A DNA stretch of 39,721 nucleotides, from NCBI GenBank assembly GCA_013359135.1, contig JABWCN010000042.1, forward strand, positions 1 to 39,721, read 5' to 3'. Every line of letters starts with the position of its first letter. Within the stretch, counting starts at the first letter, position 1. This DNA is from Pseudobdellovibrionaceae bacterium (GTDB lineage Bacteria > Bdellovibrionota > Bdellovibrionia > Bdellovibrionales > Bdellovibrionaceae). The translations under genes and the position numbers were made by a program. Of the stretch, positions 1-8,332 are shown in pieces. Under the pieces are notes generated by a model. It saw nothing but the letters and a program-made list of their open reading frames with translations, ran no database searches and was not told the origin of the DNA.

Positions 1-167
1 CCCGCAGTAACCAAAGAGTTTATCGGTAGAATCGGCGCTGCCACCGTAGAATTGGTGTTACTTTTCTGACAACCGATAAAGAGGCCTATGGAAAGCCCCA
101 ATAATGTCACTACTTTAAACTTATGACTAAAAAATTTTGTCCATTTACTTATTTTTAAATTCACCAT
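1..167 (-). CDS. Lipoprotein, N-terminal fragment (cut by window edge)
   Basis: Only the first 55 or so codons are inside the window; the gene continues past position 1. The ATG at 167 follows a good AGGAGTC Shine-Dalgarno sequence. The protein opens with a basic stretch (KISKWTKFFSHKFK), then a hydrophobic helix ending in LFIGC at about residues 30-34, which fits a lipoprotein signal peptide with Cys as the lipidated residue; Phe at -3 is less usual than Leu. What follows is Ser/Thr/Asn rich, like a tether. The function cannot be read from this fragment. It lies 28 bases downstream of another lipoprotein gene on the same strand, so the two may be co-transcribed. Confidence 0.65.
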   Translation of the reverse strand, partial: MVNLKISKWTKFFSHKFKVVTLLGLSIGLFIGCQKSNTNSTVAAPILPINSLVTA

Positions 168-195
168 ATAGACTCCTATTTTTCCTCTATACGTT

Positions 196-1002
196 TTAAT
201 TACTTACTGATCTAAAAGACTTACTTGCAGACAATCCACTAAAAGTACCTAGTTTATAGTAACCCTCTGATTCGCTAGGCACTAAAGAAGCCTTTTTAAT
301 TATATTACTAGCTCTGCAATTGTACGGCCCATCATATATAAACCAACACTTTCTATTGGCTGACTGTTCATTAGATAAACCTGTTTGAGGGTTTATTGTA
401 ATGTTAACTTGTGCAAAGTTTTTAAAATAGACAGCTCCACTCACATAGCCACTCCCCTGACCATCACCCTGATTTACAGAATTATCTATGACCAGAACAA
501 TAGATCCCAAGGCATCCTGGAAAAAGCCAGAAAATACAGTTTTAGAACCATTATTGTACCAATAATTGTAAAAAGCTTCTGCAACATTATTATCATATCC
601 ATTCTTGATATAAACATTATCACCTGATCCCGCTTCAAAGGTCCCCGTATAACTCTGATTGTTATCTGTATAAGAAATTTGAACACTTCCGTAGTATTTC
701 AAATCCCCATCTTGCTCTAAATTTACTGAAATTTTAAAATCTTTAGGGTTATTCAAAGCCCTAATCCCAACATAGGAATTAAAACGTGATAAACTCACTG
801 GGGTGAATGTCACGGTATCTCCTGATGAATCAGTTAATGTATTATCTGTTCCACTGCCTCCAGGCTCAGCTGTATCAACCGGAGTTGTTGTAGTTGTGGT
901 CGTATCCACAGGAGTTGATGCTGATGTTGTTTTGTTAGAGCTGCAACCTACAGCTAAAACTAAAATCAAACTCAGAGTAAGTATTATTTTCATTCTCATC
1001 AT
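196..1002 (-). CDS. Predicted lipoprotein of unknown function
   Basis: This 268-residue protein starts with a signal peptide ending in the lipobox LAVGC (Cys at residue 20), so it is probably lipidated and anchored in an envelope membrane. Residues 21-60 are a low-complexity Ser/Thr/Pro linker with a run of seven Thr, and the rest is a Gly/Asn/Tyr-rich, probably beta-rich domain of about 200 residues that I do not recognise. The start is backed by AGGAGGT just upstream of two adjacent ATG codons (1002 and 999); either could be used. The partial lipoprotein gene at 1-167 follows on the same strand. No catalytic motif is visible. It could be a surface adhesin or a structural lipoprotein, but nothing in the sequence decides this. 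Confidence 0.75.
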   Translation of the reverse strand: MMRMKIILTLSLILVLAVGCSSNKTTSASTPVDTTTTTTTPVDTAEPGGSGTDNTLTDSSGDTVTFTPVSLSRFNSYVGIRALNNPKDFKISVNLEQDGDLKYYGSVQISYTDNNQSYTGTFEAGSGDNVYIKNGYDNNVAEAFYNYWYNNGSKTVFSGFFQDALGSIVLVIDNSVNQGDGQGSGYVSGAVYFKNFAQVNITINPQTGLSNEQSANRKCWFIYDGPYNCRASNIIKKASLVPSESEGYYKLGTFSGLSASKSFRSVSN

Positions 1003-1278
1003 AACTACCTCCTTTGGAAGGTGTGAAGGTTATTCCTTCACTAGTTACTAGATTGATGTGCGAACTTCATACCAAAAGACCAAAATTTTCTAGCTTATCA
1101 GAACTACTATGCTTTCTCAGGTTGATACGGTCTAAAGAGTTGTTGAGGGTAGCGAGCTTTGCAAAAAATTGTCATCCGCGTCTCAATCTAAGACATTATG
1201 AACTTATTAGTATTCAACTCTATTACAAGTCCAATTCGCGTAAAGATATGTTATATACGTCCAAAACAAAGGATTGAC

Positions 1279-2529
1279 GTGGGTTTTTTATATCTCTTAG
1301 TACCTATATTCCTATATTTCCATTTGATGATTTTACTTTCTCATGACCTTCTTATAGCTCTCCCTGAACCACTTTGTGAGACTTGGTTAAAATCCCAACC
1401 AAAGCTTGCAAAACAGCTAACACTTAAAGCTTTTCCCAACTCAAATAGCCTAGAAAAATTTGAACTTTTTTATTGGACAATCACGGAATTCAATCCTCAA
1501 TGGCCAACACTAGTTTTCATTCCAGGAGGACCAGGACAAACCTTTCACCAATTAGAATGGCCATCGATCCCTGGAGTTAATTTTCTATATTTTGATCCCC
1601 GTGGATCTGGATGCTCTGCAGATCTTCCTGCGGAAATTAAAAACTCTTCATCCTTCTATTCCAGCGAACTGATTGCTGACGATCTTTTTGCTCTACAACA
1701 ACACCTAAAAATTAAAACCTGGTCAATATACGCTCATTCATATGGGACTATTCCAGCGACTATTTTTTCATCTAGATATCCATCCTTGGTTCATAAGCTA
1801 TTTCTGGAAGGGACTATACTTAATGGGACCCAAAGTTATTGGAAATCACAAGCCCGTGCTGATATTTTAGAAAAAGTATTTAGACAGCTACCAACAACAC
1901 TACAAAAAGACGTCCAAACTCATTTTTCTAATTCACCAGAAAAAAGTTATTGGTTCTCTCAATTATTACAGGAAAGGTTGGCTTATGGCCTGAATAAGGA
2001 AAAACTGATCACTGAGATAACTCGAAGATTAAAACACGAGATGAAGTCTGACTTTTCCCCACAAAAACTCAATGAAAATCTTCCTTATTTCTCTAAAAAT
2101 TTTTATATTCAAATCAGTTGCCAAGAACTTTCTATGGGCGAAGTAAGTGTTTCTAGACTGTACTCATATCAACATCTAAAATTTACTTTTTTCAACCCCA
2201 ATGACTTTCAAAACTTATGCTCTGAAATCACCTTCACGCAAAAAACCTACAACCACTCTAATTACCCCTTGAAAGTGCCAACCTTTTACTTTCAAGGTGA
2301 ATTTGACTACCAAACTCCCACCCAAGAAGCCTTCATCCATTATCAAAACAACCTCAGCACTCAAAAGATTTTTTTTACTTTAAAAAATGAAGGTCATAAT
2401 GCTTTACGTTTTTTTCTTTCAACTCCTGTTCAAGATAAAATATTCGAAGGTATGAATTTTAGAGATTTTCTACTTCATCAGTTAACAGACGACTTACCTT
2501 CAAAGTTTTCCAATCCTGTCTCTGAATAA
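1279..2529 (+). CDS. Exported alpha/beta hydrolase, proline iminopeptidase-like
   Basis: The protein has the alpha/beta-hydrolase layout of the prolyl/tripeptidyl aminopeptidase group: an oxyanion-loop motif IPGGPGQ, then FDPRGSG, the nucleophile elbow AHSYG (Ser about residue 154 from the chosen start), Asp in GEFD (about 343) and His in NEGHN (about 373), a full triad in the usual order. I chose the GTG at 1279, five bases after AGGA; the in-frame ATG at 1198 has no ribosome binding site and would add 27 polar residues before the hydrophobic segment. With GTG the protein is 416 residues and begins with a hydrophobic helix, so it is probably exported. Its 3' end overlaps the convergent methyltransferase gene by 52 bases. 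The substrate is not evident; peptide hydrolysis is a family-based inference. Confidence 0.8.
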   Translation: MGFLYLLVPIFLYFHLMILLSHDLLIALPEPLCETWLKSQPKLAKQLTLKAFPNSNSLEKFELFYWTITEFNPQWPTLVFIPGGPGQTFHQLEWPSIPGVNFLYFDPRGSGCSADLPAEIKNSSSFYSSELIADDLFALQQHLKIKTWSIYAHSYGTIPATIFSSRYPSLVHKLFLEGTILNGTQSYWKSQARADILEKVFRQLPTTLQKDVQTHFSNSPEKSYWFSQLLQERLAYGLNKEKLITEITRRLKHEMKSDFSPQKLNENLPYFSKNFYIQISCQELSMGEVSVSRLYSYQHLKFTFFNPNDFQNLCSEITFTQKTYNHSNYPLKVPTFYFQGEFDYQTPTQEAFIHYQNNLSTQKIFFTLKNEGHNALRFFLSTPVQDKIFEGMNFRDFLLHQLTDDLPSKFSNPVSE

Positions 2530-3353
2530 GCAAATCGTGTCTTTAGCTCATCAATCCCAGTTTGAGAAAGTAGATCTTGAATTCTTTCAAAGGTACGAAA
2601 CCTAGGGCCCTCGATTTTGCGAGCTATAATCAATTCATTTTTCATGGAATGCTCTAAACCAACAAATTCGGTAACTGTAACCTGATAACCATGGGCTTCT
2701 AATAGAAGACAACGAAGTACATTGGTGAGATGACTTGCAAACTCACGGGTGTGAATGGGATGACGCCAAAGTTCAGCTAATGGATTAGCCAGACGTTTAG
2801 CTTTATTTACTCTCAAGTGCTGAGCCACCTCGGCTTGGCAACAGGGAATCAAAACGACATACTTAGCTTTACGATGAAGAGCAAATTTAATAGCATCATC
2901 AGTCGCCGTATCACAGGCATGCAAAGCCGTAACCAAATCAACCTCTTTAGGAATTTGCTCTGACTGCATAGACTCCAAAACAGATAAGTTAAGGAAGGAC
3001 ATACGCTCAAATTTAATTTTCTTTTGCAAATCCAAAGAACTTTGAATCAAAGGGGCTCTCGTTTCTATCCCATAAATATGGCCTTGTTCTTTGTCTTTAA
3101 AGAAAAAATCGTACACCATAAAACCAAGATATGACTTACCAGCGCCATGATCAACTAGGTTCATATTGGGCTTAGTCTGAAGTAAATCGAGTAAAGCTGG
3201 TTGAAGGAACTGATACAAATGTTGAACTTGTTTCCATTTACGACGACTATCCTGGTTAATCTTTCCCTCTTTGGTAAGAATGTGGAGAGCTTTGAGCAGT
3301 TCCAATGTCTGAGGATCTTTAATATCTTCAATTTCAATTTTTTTAGTACTCAT
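2478..3353 (-). CDS. SAM-dependent methyltransferase (Methyltransf_32-like)
   Basis: This is a 291-residue cytoplasmic protein with a class I methyltransferase glycine-rich motif, DHGAGKSYLGF, at residues 68-78, the later motif ALHACDTATD, and a PCCQ motif. This set is typical of the Methyltransf_32 family (relatives of TRMT13 and RRNAD1/METTL25), so SAM binding is well supported. The substrate, possibly RNA, is not shown by the sequence. The first 60 residues are charged and helical and may belong to substrate binding. No strong ribosome binding site precedes the ATG at 3353. The gene converges on the alpha/beta-hydrolase gene, overlapping by 52 bases at the 3' ends, and lies downstream of argH on the same strand with a 46-base gap, so read-through from the arginine genes is possible. 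Confidence 0.8.
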   Translation of the reverse strand: MSTKKIEIEDIKDPQTLELLKALHILTKEGKINQDSRRKWKQVQHLYQFLQPALLDLLQTKPNMNLVDHGAGKSYLGFMVYDFFFKDKEQGHIYGIETRAPLIQSSLDLQKKIKFERMSFLNLSVLESMQSEQIPKEVDLVTALHACDTATDDAIKFALHRKAKYVVLIPCCQAEVAQHLRVNKAKRLANPLAELWRHPIHTREFASHLTNVLRCLLLEAHGYQVTVTEFVGLEHSMKNELIIARKIEGPRFRTFERIQDLLSQTGIDELKTRFAYSETGLENFEGKSSVN

Positions 3354-3399
3354 AACTCTATATAAATATTAATTTTCGTTCGATGTACAGAGTTTATCT

Positions 3400-4803
3400 T
3401 TATCCGTGAAGAGTTTTTAACGCTAGTTTTGCACTTTCTATTTGCTCTTTAACCACTGTTGGCCCAGCACCTCCTACAGTTTTTCTAGCTTGTAAAACAG
3501 CTTGGTGAGGTAAAATAGTTAAAACCTCTTCCGTAAAGAGAGGATTAAAAGAAAGTAATTCCTCACCCGTCATGTCTTCTAGGGCTCTCTTATGTCGCAA
3601 ACAGTATTGCACTACTTCCCCGACCACTTCATGAGCTTGACGAAAACTCATACCTTTCCCAACAAGGAAGTCTGCAAGATCTGTAGCATTAGAAAAATCT
3701 CCTCTAAGAGCCAGAGACATCTTGTCATGATTCCATCTTACTGACTCAAGCATTAAACGCATGAGATTAACAGAAGCTCTCACTGTATCAAGAGTCCTGA
3801 ATAGATAACTTTTATCCTCCTGTAAATCTCGATTGTAAGAAAGAGGTAAGCCTTTTAATGTCGTCAATAATCCAATCAGATCACCATACACTAAGCCCAC
3901 CCTTCCACGAATTAATTCAGCGACATCTGGATTTTTTTTCTGTGGCATGATACTAGATCCTGTAGTTACCTCATCTCCTAATTCGAGAAATGAAAAGGCT
4001 GGTGTACTCCACAGTATCAGTTCTTCTGAAAACCTGGATAAGTGCATCATTACAGTAGCGGCCACAGACAAAAATTCTACGGCAAAATCACGATCACTCA
4101 CGGTATCCATACTATTTTCCGTAGGCCCTTGAGAAAAATTTAATTCTTTAGCTGTAAAGTGACGATCCAAAGGAAAACGACTGCCCGCAAGTGCTGCCGC
4201 TCCTAGAGGACACTTCTCTAGTCTTTTAAGGGCATCAAAAGTCTTTTCTTTATCTCTTTGAAACATCCAAAAATACGCTAATAAATGATGAGCTAAGCTC
4301 ACGGGTTGGGCCGGCTGCATGTGAGTAAATCCTGGAAGTAAAACCTCTGTTGAAAGTTCAGCTTCAGATAAAAATTGCTTTTGAAGTTCAGCAATTTCTT
4401 CAATAAAAAGGTTAAGTTCTTTTTTTAAGTAAAGTTTAATGTCTGTTGCCACCTGATCATTACGACTACGACCAGTATGCAACTTACCAGCAAGTTGACC
4501 TATTTTTTCAAAAAGTTTCTTTTCTATATCAGAATGAATGTCTTCGGATCTGGGATCGACAGGAATTCCAAGCCCTTTTTTTAAAGAAACTTCAAATTCG
4601 GAATGAATTTCTTGAAGAGCTTGAACTAACTGTTCCCCTTCTACTTCTGTCAAAACTCCTTGCCGACTCAACATTTTTGCATGAACTATAGAGCCTTGAA
4701 TATCTACGGACCATAGTCGCTGATCTAAAGCCAAAGAGCTTGTGAAGAGTTCAACCTCTTGTAATGTTTCTTTACTGAATCTTGCACCCCATAGCTTTGC
4801 CAT
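3400..4803 (-). CDS. argH: Argininosuccinate lyase
   Basis: ArgH cleaves argininosuccinate to arginine and fumarate, the last step of arginine synthesis, as a cytoplasmic homotetramer. The 467-residue length is normal for the family. The fumarase/aspartase superfamily signature GSSIMPQKKNPD is present, with the flexible catalytic Ser in GSS, and so are the upstream signatures TGRSRNDQVATD and GFTHMQPAQPVSLAHH, which carry substrate-binding residues and the catalytic His-type region. The start at 4803 is preceded by AAGGGT. It lies four bases after argG, so the two are almost certainly one transcript from the ARG-box region around 6121-6235. Confidence 0.97.
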   Translation of the reverse strand: MAKLWGARFSKETLQEVELFTSSLALDQRLWSVDIQGSIVHAKMLSRQGVLTEVEGEQLVQALQEIHSEFEVSLKKGLGIPVDPRSEDIHSDIEKKLFEKIGQLAGKLHTGRSRNDQVATDIKLYLKKELNLFIEEIAELQKQFLSEAELSTEVLLPGFTHMQPAQPVSLAHHLLAYFWMFQRDKEKTFDALKRLEKCPLGAAALAGSRFPLDRHFTAKELNFSQGPTENSMDTVSDRDFAVEFLSVAATVMMHLSRFSEELILWSTPAFSFLELGDEVTTGSSIMPQKKNPDVAELIRGRVGLVYGDLIGLLTTLKGLPLSYNRDLQEDKSYLFRTLDTVRASVNLMRLMLESVRWNHDKMSLALRGDFSNATDLADFLVGKGMSFRQAHEVVGEVVQYCLRHKRALEDMTGEELLSFNPLFTEEVLTILPHQAVLQARKTVGGAGPTVVKEQIESAKLALKTLHG

Positions 4804-4807
4804 ACCC

Positions 4808-6013
4808 TTACATTCCCTTTTTATTTTTTAATTGTTCAAACATTCTGGATTGAAGACCAAAATTTTTCACAGAACCTGTACTTTCTCTCTGGTCAAAAGT
4901 GGTTGTGTCAAAAGAAGCTAAATCTTCAGAGTACAAAGCCCAGTCTGAAGTTCTCCCCTGAACCGTAACAACACCTTTAAAAAGTTTTAGTTGAACCGCG
5001 CCTGTAACTCGTTTTTGAGTAGCCTCTATAAACGCCTCTAAATTTTGCTTCAACGGATCCCACCACAAACCTTCATAGGCTAATCGACTCCACTCCTGAT
5101 CAATAATAGCTTTAAATCTGATTTCTTCTCGAGTGAGAACTAGATTTTCCAGTGCTTTGTGAGCCTTGAGTAATACAGTAGCCGCAGGGCACTCATAATT
5201 TTCTCTCACTTTGAGCCCCATCATTCGATCTTCCATAATATCAATTCTACCAATACCATGCTGCCCAGCAATTTCATTCAGCTTAATAACTAACTTTGCT
5301 GGAGAAAGTTTTTCACCGTTCAACTCTACTGGTTCGCCTGACTCAAACCTTAAGTTAAGATTTTGAGGTGAAGACAAAGATGATTCTTGTGATTTTGTCC
5401 ATTGAAAAATTTCTTCTGGTGGTTGGAAATCAGGCTCTTCAAGTCTTCCGCCTTCTATTGAACGTCCCCAAAGATTTTCATCAATACTCCAAATTTTTTC
5501 CAAACTTTGCTGAATGGGGACATGGTTTTTAATGGCATATTCAATTTCCCAAGATCGGGTCATGTTTCTTTCTCTTACTGGTGCATGAATAACAGCCTCA
5601 GGCAAAAGAACTCTTATTCCAAACTCAATTCGATATTGATCATTACCTTTACCTGTACAGCCATGAGCGAAAGCCTTAATACCAAGATTTTTAGCTATTT
5701 CAGCAGCTTTTTTAGCAATCAAAGGCCTAGCAATAGACGTAGACATAGGGTAACCTTGATAATCTCCATTAGCTTTCAAAGAAGTCCAACAGAAATCTTT
5801 TATAAATTCTTCTTTAGCATCCACAGTAAAGTGGCGAGTTCCAAGAATTTTAGCCTTTTCTGCAGCTTGAAGAATATCTTTAGGATCTTGACCGACGTCC
5901 ACCGTAACGGTCACAATTTCTTGATATCCATACTCTTGTCTCATAAGTGGGATACAAATCGAAGTATCTAACCCACCACTATAAACTAGAAGTACTCTAT
6001 TTAAATTTTCCAT
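4808..6013 (-). CDS. argG: Argininosuccinate synthase
   Basis: ArgG joins citrulline and aspartate with ATP to give argininosuccinate. The 401-residue length matches type I argininosuccinate synthases. The N-terminal ATP-pyrophosphatase P-loop LVYSGGLDTS is present near residue 10, followed by the conserved AHGCTGKGNDQ and later WGRSIEGG and GRIDIMEDR segments. The ATG at 6013 follows TAAGGAG. Transcription runs away from argF, with about 230 bases between the two start codons, and ARG-box-like palindromes lie in that gap. argH follows four bases downstream. Together with argF the window covers the last three steps from ornithine to arginine. Confidence 0.97.
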   Translation of the reverse strand: MENLNRVLLVYSGGLDTSICIPLMRQEYGYQEIVTVTVDVGQDPKDILQAAEKAKILGTRHFTVDAKEEFIKDFCWTSLKANGDYQGYPMSTSIARPLIAKKAAEIAKNLGIKAFAHGCTGKGNDQYRIEFGIRVLLPEAVIHAPVRERNMTRSWEIEYAIKNHVPIQQSLEKIWSIDENLWGRSIEGGRLEEPDFQPPEEIFQWTKSQESSLSSPQNLNLRFESGEPVELNGEKLSPAKLVIKLNEIAGQHGIGRIDIMEDRMMGLKVRENYECPAATVLLKAHKALENLVLTREEIRFKAIIDQEWSRLAYEGLWWDPLKQNLEAFIEATQKRVTGAVQLKLFKGVVTVQGRTSDWALYSEDLASFDTTTFDQRESTGSVKNFGLQSRMFEQLKNKKGM

Positions 6014-6120
6014 TTTAAACTCCTTAAGTTTAACTTATTCTATTTATTAATTTCTCAGCCAACATTCTTGCGTAACTTATAAGTAATTTAAGCGGTAATT
6101 TTAACTTAAAACTGTAGTTT

Positions 6121-6164
6121 TGCATAATTATGCATTTTTATACGGAACAATTCATAATTATGCA
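6121..6164. promoter_or_regulatory. Pair of ARG-box-like operators, argG side
   Basis: Positions 6121-6134 are a perfect 14-bp palindrome, TGCATAATTATGCA. Positions 6151-6164 read TTCATAATTATGCA, with one base of dyad symmetry lost. The two sites are 30 bp apart start to start, close to three helical turns. They resemble the AT-centred T(G/T)NAT...AT(T/G)CA arginine-repressor operators of other bacteria. They sit 107-150 bp upstream of argG and on the other side of argF, whose neighbour is an ArgR gene. Binding by ArgR is inferred from position and similarity. Confidence 0.7.
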
Positions 6165-6200
6165 TTAAAAATATTTTAAGCTTTACATTTTTTTATTTAG

Positions 6201-6235
6201 TGCATAATTATTTACTTCATTTTCATATTTATGCA
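6201..6235. promoter_or_regulatory. Tandem ARG-box-like operators, argF side
   Basis: Two further copies of the 14-bp motif lie just before argF: TGCATAATTATTTA (6201-6214, good left half, weak right half) and TTCATATTTATGCA (6222-6235). Their start-to-start distance is 21 bp, the same spacing as the paired 18-bp ARG boxes of Escherichia coli. The first copy overlaps a possible -10 (CATAAT at 6203) that has a TTTACA -35-like hexamer at 6182, so binding would block RNA polymerase. The second ends five bases before the argF ribosome binding site. Regulation by ArgR with arginine as co-repressor is inferred. Confidence 0.7.
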
Positions 6236-6247
6236 AAAGGAATTGAA

Positions 6248-7273
6248 ATGTTTAAAATTAAATCACCATTTTTTTTAACTGGTGAAGAGCTTTCTCACCA
6301 AGAATTGACCGACCTTATTGAAAACTCTTTAGAACTTAAAAAAAATAGATTTCAACATCAATCGATTAAACCACTCTCAGAGCAAACTGTAGCTCTAGTA
6401 TTTGATAAACCTTCACTAAGAACTAGACTTAGTTTCACCGTGGGCGTGCAAGAATTGGGTGGACACATCATTGAACTCACTTCATCAGCAAAAAAAAATG
6501 AAGACCCGGAAGATACCATTAGAGTCATGCAAGGAATGGTTTGTGGACTAATGTGGAGAACTTTTGCGCATAGCAATTTAGAACGAATGCTGCCCTATGC
6601 AAAAATACCCATCATTAATGGTTTATCAGATTTACACCATCCCTGCCAGGCACTTGCCGATCTAATGACTTTGAAAGAAAAATTTGGACAACTTAAGGGA
6701 TTAAAACTTTGTTATCTTGGTGATGGCAATAACGTCCTACATTCTCTATTATTACTTTTACCTTTTATGGGTGTTGATGTTCACTACTGTTGTCCAGACG
6801 GCTACTTACCACATCCAGAAATTTTACAACGTGCGCATCTGAGGGCCTCTAAAGTCGGAGCTAAAATAAATTTTTTTACATCTGCAAAAGAAGCTGTCAA
6901 AAATACAGATGCCATTTACACAGACGTATGGACAAGTATGGGTAACGAAGCTAACGCCCGCCAACGTTCTCATCATTTTATAGACCTCCAATTAAATGCA
7001 GAACTTTACCAACTTGCAAAGTCTTGCACGCTTATTATGCACTGCTTACCTATGAATAAGGGACAAGAAATTACAGAAGAAATGGCTAACCATCGCAACT
7101 CCGCCCTTTTCATTCAAGCAGAAAATCGACTTCATGCTCAAAAAGCTTTGATGCTTGGAATATGGAATGGCTTGAGTCAAATTCAAGCTCAAGACATAAT
7201 AAAACATGACAAATCAACTTCTGGAGCATTTAATAATCATACATGGCAATCAAGGAAACTAGACATCGATTAA
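6248..7273 (+). CDS. argF: Ornithine carbamoyltransferase
   Basis: ArgF transfers the carbamoyl group from carbamoyl phosphate to ornithine, giving citrulline. Visible motifs in order: carbamoyl-phosphate loop FDKPSLRTR (SLRTR about residues 56-60), HPCQALAD, the ornithine-side SMG loop in DVWTSMGNEA, and MHCLP. The SMG loop argues for ornithine rather than aspartate or N-acetylornithine as substrate. After HCLP the common RG is replaced by NKG, a mild departure. I chose the ATG at 6248, seven bases after AAAAGG; an upstream in-frame GTG at 6200 lies inside an operator and has no ribosome binding site. From 6248 the protein is 341 residues. The 3' end overlaps argR by 31 bases, so they are co-transcribed. 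Confidence 0.95.
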   Translation: MFKIKSPFFLTGEELSHQELTDLIENSLELKKNRFQHQSIKPLSEQTVALVFDKPSLRTRLSFTVGVQELGGHIIELTSSAKKNEDPEDTIRVMQGMVCGLMWRTFAHSNLERMLPYAKIPIINGLSDLHHPCQALADLMTLKEKFGQLKGLKLCYLGDGNNVLHSLLLLLPFMGVDVHYCCPDGYLPHPEILQRAHLRASKVGAKINFFTSAKEAVKNTDAIYTDVWTSMGNEANARQRSHHFIDLQLNAELYQLAKSCTLIMHCLPMNKGQEITEEMANHRNSALFIQAENRLHAQKALMLGIWNGLSQIQAQDIIKHDKSTSGAFNNHTWQSRKLDID

Positions 7274-7710
7274 AAATCTTAAAACAACTTTTAGGCAGTG
7301 GCGAGCTCTCCACTCAAGATGAACTCGTCTATGAACTAAAAAAAAGAGATTTTGAAATTACCCAGAGTACCATTTCAAGAGATCTCAGAAAATTAGGAGC
7401 GATCAAAGCTATCGATCCCATGGGCAGGACTATTTACAAACTCTCTGAGGAGACTAAGGAAGTGCTTCCTGTTACACAACAAGGATTCCAAGGTCTAATT
7501 ATCAAGATCAGCCACAATGGTTCTCTGATTGTCATTCACACCTCACCTGGCTCAGCGTCTTTAGTCGCAAGGCAGTTAGATATTTTAAAAAAAGACCTTA
7601 TTCTTGGAACCATCGCAGGAGACGACACTGTTTTTGTAGCTCCCGTGAATGTAAAAAAAATTGAGGCTGTTATGAAGTCAATTATTAAAGAGTTTAACCT
7701 TTCTAGATAG
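7243..7710 (+). CDS. argR: Arginine repressor
   Basis: ArgR is a hexameric DNA-binding repressor that uses arginine as co-repressor. The N-terminal winged-helix domain (residues 1-65) contains the recognition region QSTISRDLRKLG, whose Ser-Arg pair contacts the operator. The C-terminal domain contains GTIAGDDTVFV, the conserved oligomerisation and arginine-binding motif with its two Asp. The 155-residue length is standard. The start lies inside the end of argF (31-base overlap) with only a distant GGAG upstream, so translation may be coupled. Because the argF promoter region holds ARG-box-like sites, the gene is probably autoregulated. Confidence 0.95.
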   Translation: MAIKETRHRLKILKQLLGSGELSTQDELVYELKKRDFEITQSTISRDLRKLGAIKAIDPMGRTIYKLSEETKEVLPVTQQGFQGLIIKISHNGSLIVIHTSPGSASLVARQLDILKKDLILGTIAGDDTVFVAPVNVKKIEAVMKSIIKEFNLSR

Positions 7711-7718
7711 GAGAATTT

Positions 7719-8075
7719 ATGAAACTTCTTATTCCTTTATTTGTCGCTCTCCATGTATCAGCACAAAATGAATTTGATCCTAAAAATCAGAATCATCTTC
7801 AAGAGTCAGGGCAAATGTTTACGGTACAAATCATCCCTGGAGAAAAAGTTTCAAAAATATACGTTCTAGGTAAAGAAAGTGCCAAAATAAAAATTGAAGA
7901 TTTAAAAATTGAAGCAAGTGTTTTCGTAGGACAAAATGAAAAGAAACTAACTTTAGAGCGTAAAAAAGATTTCTTTTCAATTCACTCCCCACTTAAAGGT
8001 GATAAAATTTACCTTAAACTTAAAGATAAAAATTTGGACAAAATTGACGAATTCAAAATCAAACTTGTTCCCTAG
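7719..8075 (+). CDS. Small exported protein of unknown function
   Basis: This 118-residue protein starts with a short signal peptide ending near HVSAQ (residues 12-16). The mature part is Lys-rich and predicted beta: residues 30-118 read as alternating strands (FTVQIIPG, KIYVLG, ASVFVG, KIYLKL), like a small immunoglobulin-like or jelly-roll domain. No motif or Cys is visible. The ATG follows AGGAGA at good distance, and the gene starts eight bases after argR, so it is probably transcribed from the arginine promoter. There is nothing arginine-related in the protein itself. I do not recognise the family. Confidence 0.75.
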   Translation: MKLLIPLFVALHVSAQNEFDPKNQNHLQESGQMFTVQIIPGEKVSKIYVLGKESAKIKIEDLKIEASVFVGQNEKKLTLERKKDFFSIHSPLKGDKIYLKLKDKNLDKIDEFKIKLVP

Positions 8076-8201
8076 TCACCAACTTCTTAATTTGCATTAA
8101 GAGTGGCATTAGATACAACAGACAGTCTCTTAGAAATTTTTCGTCAACTTATTTCAAAGGTACTGTTCTCTGTGTGACATATACAACTGCCTTCTAATTG
8201 T

Positions 8202-8225
8202 CTATTGTTTTAACAGTAACAATAG
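8202..8225. repeat. 8-bp inverted repeat in an intergenic region
   Basis: CTATTGTT (8202-8209) and AACAATAG (8218-8225) form a perfect 8-bp stem with an 8-base loop, about 107 bases before the next start codon. No T-run follows on either strand, so it does not look like an intrinsic terminator. It could be an operator or an mRNA 5' structure. A weaker 6-bp stem, CTTAAT/ATTAAG, lies at 8086-8101. Nothing else was found between 8076 and 8332. Confidence 0.45.
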
Positions 8226-8332
8226 GTGGTACAACTAGCGTTTCGTAGACACTTGCAGGTGTTCTGTTCATCATGAATTTGATTTAACTATGGAATAAAT
8301 ACTGCAAATCAATTATTGATGGAAGTAATATC

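Noticed and set aside
803-1051. Plus-strand open frame with a run of Val
   Set aside because: It mirrors the Thr/Pro linker of the lipoprotein on the other strand, which has a signal peptide and strong Shine-Dalgarno sequence.
1198-1278. Upstream start for the alpha/beta hydrolase
   Set aside because: No ribosome binding site, and the added residues would precede the signal-like helix; GTG at 1279 has AGGA at good spacing.
5507-5971. 154-codon open frame on the plus strand inside argG
   Set aside because: It is antisense to a well-conserved argG, has no ribosome binding site or recognisable domain, and its composition is that of a shadow frame.
6200-6247. GTG start for argF
   Set aside because: It falls inside an ARG-box-like site, lacks a ribosome binding site, and ATG at 6248 has AAAAGG at the right distance.
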